DNA of 9,217 bases from an uncultured Lachnospiraceae bacterium. GTDB taxonomy: Bacteria > Bacillota > Clostridia > Lachnospirales > Lachnospiraceae. Positions 1 through 8,133 of this stretch are shown one piece after another. Where the stretch lies: assembly GCA_902783935.1 (NCBI GenBank), contig CACZTA010000325.1, positions 1-9,217 on the forward strand, given 5' to 3'. A program made the position numbers and the translations under genes. Under the pieces are notes generated by a model. The model ran no database searches and was not told the origin of the DNA. It was given only the letters and a program-made list of their open reading frames with translations. Position 1 is the first letter of the stretch. Each line of letters begins with the position of its first letter.

Positions 1-275
1 ATGATCACGATCAGAAGACGGAGAACCCTTTTCCGGAGAACGACAGGATAATCCTCCTCTTTCCGCAGCAGCAGCGCACCGGATATCATAAAAAAGAGAG
101 GGACATTTATTCTGGTCACCATGGTCAGATACATGTAAACCGCCTGCTTTATCCCTTCAGTATTAACAAACATTAAATATCCGGGCAGGTGATTATATAT
201 AACCAGGATCATGGCAATGATCCTGATCATTTCTATATAAACCTTTTTTTCTTTTCGGCTTTCCGCTGTCTTCAT
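1..275 (-). CDS. Acyltransferase family 3 membrane protein, N-terminal part (cut by left window edge)
   Basis: The frame opens with ATG at 275-273 and stays open for 91 codons to the left edge, so only the N-terminus is visible. After a charged, Lys/Arg/Glu-rich start there is a hydrophobic segment at about residues 15-37. It contains Arg18 and His29 in the pattern R-x10-H (IRIIAMILVIYNH), which matches the conserved first helix of the Acyl_transf_3 family. A second segment at about 53-70 contains NVPLFFMISGALLL, also typical of these integral membrane O-acyltransferases, and a third helix seems to begin near residue 83. Such enzymes usually acetylate or succinylate cell-surface sugars, but the substrate cannot be read from this part. 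The ATG overlaps the TGA of the upstream CinA-type gene (ATGA, 275-272), which suggests translational coupling. Family assignment is fairly firm; the specific role is unknown. Confidence 0.8.
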   Translation of the reverse strand, partial: MKTAESRKEKKVYIEMIRIIAMILVIYNHLPGYLMFVNTEGIKQAVYMYLTMVTRINVPLFFMISGALLLRKEEDYPVVLRKRVLRLLIVI

Positions 276-781
276 TTTCCCGATTGTTTCCTTTGTAGTG
301 CCTCAAGCAGTGCGTCTGCCAGCTGATCAGCCGCAAACAGTTTATACGCATGACGCGAAGGGAGCGCCGGTATGTTCATGGAACGGCAGATCATAAACGA
401 TTCTGCGGCAACCGCATAATAAACGCTGCCGGGTACACTGTCCCCGTTCGCCGGATCCGCATTGCCGAACGTCCCCGTCACACCGATGCCGAAGTCCGCA
501 TCCCAATACTTCCTGCACGTCACGGCCATTTCAGCCGCGGTCTCTTCACTGTAAACGCCATACCGGCGGATCACTTCCGCTGGAACGCCGGCCCGGATCT
601 TCGCCTCATTGCTGTACGTGACAAAAGCCCCCTTCATGACCGTCGATGCACCTTCCGTATCCGTAAGCAGCGACGCAATCAGTCCGGACGTGCAGCTTTC
701 CATTGCCGTTATCGTCTGTCCTGTTTCAATAAGCATCCGGGTGATGCTCTCATATTTTTTTCTGACTGCCCCGGCTTCCAT
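272..781 (-). CDS. CinA C-terminal domain protein, putative nicotinamide-nucleotide amidohydrolase (PncC-like)
   Basis: The 169-residue product is a single CinA-C domain without the N-terminal molybdopterin-binding-like domain of full CinA, the same size class as E. coli PncC (about 165 residues). Family landmarks are AMESCTSG at 26-33 with the presumed nucleophile Ser29, VTYSNEAK at 54-61 with Tyr56 and Lys61, GVYSEET at 75-81, and PSRHAYK at 141-147. PncC enzymes deamidate nicotinamide mononucleotide to nicotinate mononucleotide in the cytoplasm, part of pyridine-nucleotide recycling. The loop that usually reads G-I/V-A-G-P-x-G-G is here GVTGTFGNADPANGD at about 100-114, so substrate or activity may differ. 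The start is supported by GGAGG eight bases upstream of ATG 781. The gene lies just beyond the gyrA terminator and overlaps the acyltransferase start by four bases, so the two probably form one transcript. The family call is firm; the reaction is inferred. Confidence 0.85.
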   Translation of the reverse strand: MEAGAVRKKYESITRMLIETGQTITAMESCTSGLIASLLTDTEGASTVMKGAFVTYSNEAKIRAGVPAEVIRRYGVYSEETAAEMAVTCRKYWDADFGIGVTGTFGNADPANGDSVPGSVYYAVAAESFMICRSMNIPALPSRHAYKLFAADQLADALLEALQRKQSGK

Positions 782-810
782 TCATCTATCCTCCGGCTAT
801 GCAGGCATTC

Positions 811-849
811 AAGAAAATAAGCTACTGCTCTTAACAAGCAGTAACTTAT
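811..849 (-). terminator. Intrinsic terminator after gyrA
   Basis: In the minus-strand transcript a 13-base-pair stem (arms 849-837 and 829-817, one G.U wobble) encloses a seven-base loop (836-830). It runs into a U-rich tail reading UUAUUUUCUU down to about 811. It begins 30 bases after the gyrA stop codon and ends 29 bases before the next start codon. The wobble pair becomes a C.A mismatch in the plus-strand transcript, so the structure is better formed in the gyrA direction, although a T-rich run also follows the stem on the plus strand. It should end the gyrB-gyrA message and separate it from the CinA-type gene. Confidence 0.88.
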
Positions 850-878
850 CTTTTCTGCCCAGATCTTTCAGCGATTCC

Positions 879-3446
879 TTATTCTTTCATGTCTTCAGCG
901 CCGCCCGGCTCATCCGCAAGATCCTCCGGTCCATCCGCAGAATCCTCAGGCGTATCCTCAGACACAGCTTCGTCCTCACTCTCAGATGTCTCCGCATCCC
1001 CGCCGGCATCCGCAAGCACTTTTGTAAAGCTTGCGACTGTCACGCCTTCCTTCAGATCAATGATCTTTACGCCTGTCGTAATTCTGCCCAGGATGGAAAT
1101 GCTGCTGCAGCTGATGCGGATCATCACGCCTTCCGTGGTGATCAGAAGCAGTTCATCGTACTCTGAAACCGCCCTTGCCCCGACCAGGCAGCCGGATTTA
1201 TCGGTGACCTTATAGCACTTCAGACCGATTCCGCCGCGGTACTGCCGCCTGAACTCTTTCAGGGCAGTGAGCTTGCCGAGACCGTTTTCTGAAATAAACA
1301 GAAGATGGGTGCCCTGGTTCTCCGTCATCATGTTGACGACTTCATCTCCCTCTTCCAGTTTGATGCCTCTCACGCCGGCTGCCGTGCGGCCCATGGGTCT
1401 GATATCCGAAATATTAAAGCGGATACTCATGCCGTTCTTTGTGACCAGGATCATATCCTGTCCGGAATCATCCCACTTTACCTCGATCAGCTCATCGTCA
1501 TCTGCGAGAGTGATTGCATTGATCCCGGTCTTCCTCATATTGGCAAACTGGGAGAGCCGCGTCCGTTTGACGACGCCCTTCTTTGTTGCCATGACCAGAT
1601 ACTTCTCCCCGTCAAGTTCACGGAGCGGCATAACCGTAGTCACATGCTCGCCGGGCTGCAGCATCAGGAGATTGACGAGAGCCGTTCCTCTGGCAGTCCT
1701 GCCGGCTTCCGGAATTTCAAATGCACGCAGCTTGTACGCGCGGCCTTTATTCGTAAAGAACAAAATGTGATTATGGTTTGTCGTCATCATCACATCCGCC
1801 ACCGCGTCATCGTCGATCGTCTGCATGCCCTTGATGCCTTTGCCGCCCCTGTTCTGCATGCGGAAATTATCGGCGGTCATCCGCTTGATATACCCGAGCT
1901 GGGTCGCCGTAATCACCATATTCTCATCGGGGATCATGTCCTCTATGGAAATTTCCGAAGAATCAAAGATGATCTGTGTCTTCCGCTCGTCCGCATATTT
2001 CTCGCGGATTACGAGAAGCTCTTCTTTTATCACGCCGAGCAGCAGGTTCCGGTCGGCGAGAATCGCCTTCAGGTGTTCGATCGTTTTGACCAGCTCATTA
2101 TACTCTGACTCGATCTTACTCCGCTCCAGTCCTGTCAGAGCCCTGAGACGCATGTCCACAATCGCCTGCGCCTGCGCATCATCCAGGCCGAAGCGCTTCA
2201 TGAGTTCTTCCTTTGCGGTCTGGACATTGGCGGAAGATCTGATGATCCTGATCACTTCATCGATATGGTCCAGTGCGATCAGCAGGCCCTTTAAGATATG
2301 CGCGCGTTCCTCCGCTTTATTCAGCTCATACTGCGTCCTGCGGGTAACGACATCCTCCTGATGCTTCAGATAATAGACCAGGATATCGCGCAGGTTCAGC
2401 ACCTTCGGCTGCCCGTCCACGAGCGCGAGATTATTGACTCCGAACGTATCCTGGAGCTGCGTATGTTTGTACAGCTGGTTGAGGATCACGTTGGCGTTCG
2501 CATCCCTGCGTACTTCGATACAGATCTCCATGCCCTCCCGGCTGGAGTGATCATTGAGCGCCGTGATGCCGTCGATTTTCTTATTCCTGACCAGATCTGC
2601 GATCGACTCGATCAGCCTGGCCTTATTGACGAGATAGGGGAGTTCTGTCACCAGAATCTCCGATTTACCGGACGGTTTCGTCTCAATGCGCGAAACTGCC
2701 CTGACGGTAATCTTCCCGCGCCCGGTCCTGTACGCCTCTTCAATTCCGCGCCTGCCGAGAATCGTCGCTCCTGTCGGGAAGTCGGGACCCTGCACCACCT
2801 TCATGAGATCTTCAATCGGAGTCTCTTCTTTTCCGCTCACGCGGTCGTCGATCATCAGCACGCAGGCGTCGATCACTTCCCCGAGATTGTGGGGCGGCAT
2901 ATTCGTCGCCATACCGACAGCTATACCCGTCGTACCGTTAATCAGCAGATTGGGGATCCTGGCCGGGAGAACGGTCGGCTCCTTCTCGGTCTCGTCAAAG
3001 TTCGGAACGAAATCAACCGTATTTTTATTAATGTCCGCGAGCATTTCCATCGAAATTCTGGAAAGCCTCGCCTCTGTATACCTCATCGCCGCAGGGGCAT
3101 CCCCGTCCACAGACCCGAAATTGCCGTGGCCGTCAACCAGCGGATAGTGGAAGGACCACTCCTGCGCCATATTCACCAGGGAGCCGTATATCGAAGAGTC
3201 GCCGTGCGGATGATATTTACCCATCGTATCGCCGACGATTCTCGCGCACTTCCTGTGCGGCTTATCCGGTCCGTTATTCAGTTCGATCATTGACCAGAGC
3301 ACGCGCCGCTGAACCGGCTTAAGGCCGTCCCTCACATCCGGAAGGGCACGCGCGACGATGACGGACATCGCATAGTCGATATACGATTTCTCCATCGTTT
3401 TCTTCAGGTCTACTTCGCGTATATTGTCAAATACTTTGTCGTCCAT
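879..3446 (-). CDS. gyrA: DNA gyrase subunit A
   Basis: The 855-residue product is a complete GyrA, the breakage-reunion and DNA-wrapping subunit of the A2B2 gyrase that introduces negative supercoils. The N-terminus (DLKKTMEKSYIDYAMSVIVARALPD) starts the winged-helix cleavage domain, and the catalytic tyrosine is Tyr123 in AAMRYTEARL. The quinolone pocket reads KYHPHGDSSIYG at 77-88, with Ser84 at the E. coli Ser83 position but Gly88 where E. coli has Asp87. The tower and coiled-coil gate follow to about residue 490. The wrapping beta-pinwheel begins near 505 with the GyrA box QNRGGKG at 531-537, one residue off the usual Q(R/K)RGG(R/K)G. Residues 811-855 are an acidic, probably disordered tail. 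The gene follows gyrB by 66 bases and ends at a strong terminator. An in-frame TAA 12 bases upstream limits the start to ATG 3446. Confidence 0.98.
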   Translation of the reverse strand: MDDKVFDNIREVDLKKTMEKSYIDYAMSVIVARALPDVRDGLKPVQRRVLWSMIELNNGPDKPHRKCARIVGDTMGKYHPHGDSSIYGSLVNMAQEWSFHYPLVDGHGNFGSVDGDAPAAMRYTEARLSRISMEMLADINKNTVDFVPNFDETEKEPTVLPARIPNLLINGTTGIAVGMATNMPPHNLGEVIDACVLMIDDRVSGKEETPIEDLMKVVQGPDFPTGATILGRRGIEEAYRTGRGKITVRAVSRIETKPSGKSEILVTELPYLVNKARLIESIADLVRNKKIDGITALNDHSSREGMEICIEVRRDANANVILNQLYKHTQLQDTFGVNNLALVDGQPKVLNLRDILVYYLKHQEDVVTRRTQYELNKAEERAHILKGLLIALDHIDEVIRIIRSSANVQTAKEELMKRFGLDDAQAQAIVDMRLRALTGLERSKIESEYNELVKTIEHLKAILADRNLLLGVIKEELLVIREKYADERKTQIIFDSSEISIEDMIPDENMVITATQLGYIKRMTADNFRMQNRGGKGIKGMQTIDDDAVADVMMTTNHNHILFFTNKGRAYKLRAFEIPEAGRTARGTALVNLLMLQPGEHVTTVMPLRELDGEKYLVMATKKGVVKRTRLSQFANMRKTGINAITLADDDELIEVKWDDSGQDMILVTKNGMSIRFNISDIRPMGRTAAGVRGIKLEEGDEVVNMMTENQGTHLLFISENGLGKLTALKEFRRQYRGGIGLKCYKVTDKSGCLVGARAVSEYDELLLITTEGVMIRISCSSISILGRITTGVKIIDLKEGVTVASFTKVLADAGGDAETSESEDEAVSEDTPEDSADGPEDLADEPGGAEDMKE

Positions 3447-3461
3447 ACAGATGAATTATGA

Positions 3462-3468
3462 ACTCCTT
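3462..3468 (-). promoter_or_regulatory. Shine-Dalgarno of gyrA, unusually far from the start codon
   Basis: The only strong ribosome-binding motif in the gyrB-gyrA spacer is AAAGGAG, separated from the gyrA ATG by 16 bases instead of the usual 5-10. No alternative ATG, GTG or TTG lies between them in frame, because the frame is closed by TAA after the motif. The DNA between contains the direct repeat TTCAT-AA-TTCAT. Either initiation tolerates the long spacing or this gene starts with modest efficiency. The motif is certain; its use is inferred. Confidence 0.5.
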
Positions 3469-3512
3469 TCACAAAGCCTGTCCGTATCTTTCTTCAGTTT
3501 TAAGGAAAACAC

Positions 3513-5459
<1,947 letters not shown>

Positions 5460-6539
5460 TTATTCTTCAATTGTGCCGCCGACGACATGGAAGACTTTTT
5501 CTGCCGTAAATTTATGATGGACAAACTCATCAATCCCCGTGCAGGTGATCAGCGTCTGTGTGTCACTGATTGCAGACAGCAGAGCTGTCTGCCTGTCCTC
5601 ATCCAGTTCCGAAAGAACATCATCCAGCAGCAGAACCGGCATTTCATGCCGGGCTTCCTTTATCGTCTCTATCTCTGCAAGCTTCATTGAAAGGGCTGCC
5701 GTCCTCTGCTGGCCCTGCGAACCGTAAGAGCGGAAATCCATATGGTCCGCCTCAATTCTCAGGTCATCGCGGTGAGGGCCGCACCCGGTTGTTTTCAGTT
5801 TTAAATCAGTATTCCGCAGCTTTTTCAATTTCTCTTCCAGCTCATCTGCTTCCGCGTCCGGCTCATAGAGAATCTTCAGTGTTTCTTTTCCGTCTGTCAG
5901 CATCAGATGCTTTTCGCTGACTTTTGATGAAAAATCGCGTATAAAAGCTGTCCGTCTTTCAATCAGTTTCCTGCCGGCCGACGCGGTCTGCATATCCCAG
6001 ACATCCAGTTCCCCTGTCCGTCCCGGCTGGTCATGAAGGACCTTCAGGAGAGCGCCTCTCTCTTTCAGGCAGCGGTTATATATCGTAAGATCTGACAGAT
6101 AAATTCTGTCAATTGAACACAGGATCTGATCCAGAAACCGCCTTCTTTCCGAAGGCCCGTTTTTAATAATTCTGAGATCTTCCGGGGAAAATGTCACAAT
6201 CCCCGCGATTCCGTAGAGTTCAGACGCTTTCCTCACGGGAATGCCGCCGACCGCGATACCCTTTCCGCCTGATTTTCTCAGATGCATGTCTATCCTGTAT
6301 TCATTTTCATTTTTTACCAGCATCATCCGTATGTGGCCTTCATCGCTCCCCATACGGATCATTTCCCGGTCTTTTGCGCCTCTCTGCGATTTGGTCGTTC
6401 CGGCCAGACAGACAGCTTCCAGGATATTTGTCTTTCCCTGTGCATTGCTCCCGTACAGAATATTCGTACCGGGGGAAAACTCAATAAAAAGCTTCTCGTA
6501 ATTCCGGAACGATTTCAGATTCAGTGACTTAACGTACAA
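5460..6539 (-). CDS. recF: DNA replication and repair protein RecF
   Basis: RecF is an SMC-like ABC ATPase that, with RecO and RecR, helps load RecA at single-strand gaps and arrested forks. With the start chosen here the product is 359 residues, close to E. coli (357). It shows Walker A GSNAQGKT at 30-37, GPHRDD at 254-259, the ABC signature SQGQQRT at 274-280, and Walker B LLLDDVLSELD at 303-313. I chose TTG at 6539-6537 because it yields the family-typical N-terminus (M)YVKSLNLKSFRNYE and has GGAG seven bases upstream. An in-frame ATG at 6581 would add 14 residues that do not look like RecF and would deepen the overlap with the S4 gene; ATG 6569 is a third option. With the TTG start the overlap with the S4 gene is 11 bases, suggesting coupled translation. 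Function is certain, the exact start is not. Confidence 0.95.
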   Translation of the reverse strand: MYVKSLNLKSFRNYEKLFIEFSPGTNILYGSNAQGKTNILEAVCLAGTTKSQRGAKDREMIRMGSDEGHIRMMLVKNENEYRIDMHLRKSGGKGIAVGGIPVRKASELYGIAGIVTFSPEDLRIIKNGPSERRRFLDQILCSIDRIYLSDLTIYNRCLKERGALLKVLHDQPGRTGELDVWDMQTASAGRKLIERRTAFIRDFSSKVSEKHLMLTDGKETLKILYEPDAEADELEEKLKKLRNTDLKLKTTGCGPHRDDLRIEADHMDFRSYGSQGQQRTAALSMKLAEIETIKEARHEMPVLLLDDVLSELDEDRQTALLSAISDTQTLITCTGIDEFVHHKFTAEKVFHVVGGTIEE

Positions 6540-6738
6540 CCGAAATCTCCGTTCCCCGGAAACTGACATGATCTCCTTCATACAGTTTCCGTCCTCTGCG
6601 TGTCTCCACTTCGCCGTTTACGGATGCTTCCCCGTTCAGAATTACTTCCCTGGCATCTGATCCTTTATCCACGAGCCCCTGTGCCTTCAGAAGCTGTCCG
6701 AGTGTAATATATTCACTTCTTAATACCAGTTTTTCCAT
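6529..6738 (-). CDS. yaaA: Small S4 RNA-binding domain protein (YaaA/RlbA type)
   Basis: The 69-residue product is essentially one S4 domain: YITLGQLLKAQGLVDKGSDA, then the turn around VILNGEASVNGEVETRRGRKLYEGD at about 33-57, and a final strand EISVV. S4 domains bind structured RNA. In Bacillus and relatives a protein of this size sits between dnaN and recF, and it has been linked to ribosome (50S) maturation. That link is family knowledge and cannot be read from this sequence. The gene begins 31 bases after the dnaN stop, with AGGA close to the ATG, and its last codons overlap the likely recF start. Position and length both support the call. The gene name is used by synteny. Confidence 0.9.
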   Translation of the reverse strand: MEKLVLRSEYITLGQLLKAQGLVDKGSDAREVILNGEASVNGEVETRRGRKLYEGDHVSFRGTEISVVR

Positions 6739-6769
6739 TTTCCTGTCCCGTTGAGGCTCCTCAGGCCTT

Positions 6770-7876
6770 TTATCTTACAAAATTCACAGGCAGCACGATA
6801 TAAGTGTATGTCTCGTCCTCATCGCGGATGAAACAGGGAGCTTTTGAATTGACAAGATAAAGCGTTACTGTCTCATCATCCAGCACCTTCAGCGCATCCA
6901 GCATAAATCTCGGATTAAAACCGATAGAAAATCCTTTTCCCTCAAGCGTCACATCCAGTGTCTCGTCAAAAGAGCCGAGGGGGGACTGCACGGAAAGCCT
7001 GAGTTCTGTCTCCGCCATATCGAAAATAATCGGTTTTTTATCATTTTCCCTCACAAACAGGAGAGATCTTTCAATACATCCCTGAAGTGCCGCCTTCGGA
7101 ATAATCAGTTTCGTCTGATAATCCGTTGAAATCATCTGGTCAATGTTAAAATATTCACCGTCAATCAGGCGGGAAACGATGCGCGTCCCGGGAATTTCAA
7201 ATACGACATGGTTTCTGGCGAAGAAAATCGTCACTATGTCATCAATTTCACCGCTGAGAATCCTGCTGATTTCAAGCAGCGTCTTTCCCGGGATAATAAC
7301 CCTCTTCGGAACAGAAGCTTCTTCTTTCAGCGCCACCCGCCTCATGGAGATCCTGTGCCCGTCAAGTGCAATTACCCTTAAGAGGCTTCCGTTCACTTCG
7401 AAGCATTCCCCTGTCATGATCTTATTATTATCCTTCTGCGCGATTGAAAAAATCGTCTGCAGAATCAGGGACTTCAGCGTGAACTGTGTCATCGTAATAC
7501 TGTCATCTCTTTCGACAACCGGAAGCTCGGTAAAATCTTCCCCGCTTTTTCCGGGAATCATAAACGTTGCTTTTCCGCAGCTGATCGTAATCATATAATT
7601 TTCATCCGATGAAAACGTGACGATCTCATCAGGCAGCTTCCTGACGATTTCCGACAGCATTTTTGCATCAACCGCGATTTTGCCCGGAATCTCAATTGTG
7701 GCGGGCATATATGTTTCAATACCCAGTTCAGTGTCATTTCCTGTCAGTTTCAGGCCTGCCCCGCTTGATTCGATAAAAATACACTGCAGGATATTCATCG
7801 TTGTATGGGCAGGAACCGCGCGGAGCGCGATTGAAACAGAGGAAACCAGATTTGTTTTTGCTGCTGTAAATTTCAT
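6770..7876 (-). CDS. dnaN: DNA polymerase III beta subunit (sliding clamp)
   Basis: DnaN forms a ring-shaped dimer around DNA and tethers polymerase III and many repair proteins. I place the start at ATG 7876, giving 368 residues beginning MKFTAAKTNLVSSVSIALRAV, the usual DnaN N-terminus. GGGAG lies eight bases upstream. An upstream in-frame ATG at 7951 would add 25 residues with no family resemblance and would run through the candidate promoter and DnaA box. The three repeated clamp folds are visible at roughly 1-120, 125-245 and 250-368. Landmarks are LRVIALDGHRIS in the middle domain, GFNPRFMLDAL in the third, and the C-terminal YIVLPVNF, near the partner-binding pocket. The gene lies 262 bases downstream of dnaA and is followed closely by the S4 gene, so dnaN, the S4 gene and recF probably share a message. 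Confidence 0.97.
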   Translation of the reverse strand: MKFTAAKTNLVSSVSIALRAVPAHTTMNILQCIFIESSGAGLKLTGNDTELGIETYMPATIEIPGKIAVDAKMLSEIVRKLPDEIVTFSSDENYMITISCGKATFMIPGKSGEDFTELPVVERDDSITMTQFTLKSLILQTIFSIAQKDNNKIMTGECFEVNGSLLRVIALDGHRISMRRVALKEEASVPKRVIIPGKTLLEISRILSGEIDDIVTIFFARNHVVFEIPGTRIVSRLIDGEYFNIDQMISTDYQTKLIIPKAALQGCIERSLLFVRENDKKPIIFDMAETELRLSVQSPLGSFDETLDVTLEGKGFSIGFNPRFMLDALKVLDDETVTLYLVNSKAPCFIRDEDETYTYIVLPVNFVR

Positions 7877-7903
7877 GTTAAATGCTCCCGGATATGTATT
7901 TAT

Positions 7904-7932
7904 AAAATATAATTCAGAAGTCGTATCAGTAA
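7904..7932 (-). promoter_or_regulatory. Possible dnaN promoter
   Basis: TTACTG (7932-7927) and TATTTT (7909-7904) are separated by 17 bases and would start transcription about 25 bases before the dnaN ATG, leaving room for the GGGAG ribosome site. Both hexamers match the vegetative consensus only at four of six positions. The same bases are a candidate DNA-unwinding region, so the AT-richness has another explanation. The call is weak. Confidence 0.3.
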
Positions 7933-7936
7933 GGGG

Positions 7937-7945
7937 TGTGGATAT
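7937..7945 (-). promoter_or_regulatory. Candidate DnaA box (best match in window spacer)
   Basis: The minus strand reads ATATCCACA, one base off the consensus TTATCCACA. It lies between dnaA and dnaN, is followed on the same strand by CCCC, and then by degenerate triplets and an AT-rich run. It may serve initiation, control of dnaN expression, or both. Confidence 0.5.
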
Positions 7946-8008
7946 GTGCATATCATCATTCTGCTCTTAATTTGAGCCAAAAATGAAGAGGAATAATGAT
8001 GTGGGTAT

Positions 8009-8039
8009 CCGCACCGTTCCATGTGGGCGATGTGTGCGG
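8009..8039. other. Inverted repeat in dnaA-dnaN spacer
   Basis: CCGCAC at 8009-8014 and GTGCGG at 8034-8039 are perfect complements around a 19-base loop. No run of T follows on either strand, so a terminator is unlikely. The loop holds a weak DnaA-box-like TGTGGGCGA. It could be a cruciform or RNA structure, or coincidence. Confidence 0.3.
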
Positions 8040-8060
8040 CCTTTCATGTTCCCATTTTAT

Positions 8061-8072
8061 AAACAGCTGTTT
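8061..8072. repeat. Perfect 12-base palindrome
   Basis: AAACAGCTGTTT is fully self-complementary. Its right end shares TGTTT with the parS-like sequence that continues into CACGTG. A protein-binding site is the simplest reading, but no specific regulator can be named. Confidence 0.4.
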
Positions 8073-8083
8073 CACGTGGATAC
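8068..8083. promoter_or_regulatory. Degenerate parS-like (ParB-binding) sequence
   Basis: The 16 bases TGTTTCACGTGGATAC match the ParB site consensus TGTTTCACGTGAAACA at the first 11 positions in a row and at 12 of 16 overall. One half-site and the CACGTG core are perfect and the other half is degraded. The degraded half overlaps the DnaA-box-like CGTGGATAC. parS sites cluster near origins in many bacteria, which raises the prior, but four mismatches make ParB binding uncertain. Confidence 0.3.
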
Positions 8084-8106
8084 TGTTGACAGCAGGGAAC
8101 ATCTGT

Positions 8107-8133
8107 CTGCCGGCGGAATGAAAAATCCGGCAG
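8107..8133 (-). other. Hairpin just after dnaA
   Basis: A seven-base-pair perfect GC-rich stem (CTGCCGG at 8107-8113, CCGGCAG at 8127-8133) encloses a 13-base loop, six bases after the dnaA stop codon. No U-tract follows in the dnaA direction, so it is at best a weak or partial terminator, or an RNA 3'-end stabiliser. Read-through into dnaN seems possible. Confidence 0.4.

Noticed and set aside
782..878. Promoter for the CinA-type gene within the terminator region
   Set aside because: TTACTG with a poor CTTATT at 17 bases is the best pair I can find, and it lies in the terminator stem itself, so I do not claim it.
1305..2108. 267-codon plus-strand open frame, also opposite gyrA
   Set aside because: Antisense shadow of gyrA. 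It overlaps other equally long plus-strand frames, so it cannot be singled out as coding.
2298..3293. 331-codon open frame on the plus strand, opposite gyrA
   Set aside because: It is the antisense shadow of a highly conserved gene. The product is rich in His, Arg and Ile in a pattern typical of antisense reading, and no ribosome site or known domain is visible.
6739..6769. Small hairpin TGAG-GAGC-CTCA between dnaN and the S4 gene
   Set aside because: Four-base-pair stem with no U-tract, so too weak to be a terminator; the genes are probably co-transcribed.
7877..7951. 25-residue N-terminal extension of dnaN from an upstream ATG
   Set aside because: The extension does not resemble clamp N-termini, the ATG at 7876 has a good ribosome site, and the extension would cover the DnaA box and candidate promoter.
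7900..8022. 40-codon minus-strand frame in the dnaA-dnaN spacer
   Set aside because: No ribosome-binding motif precedes its ATG and the predicted peptide has no recognisable feature. It is explained by chance in a 262-base gap.
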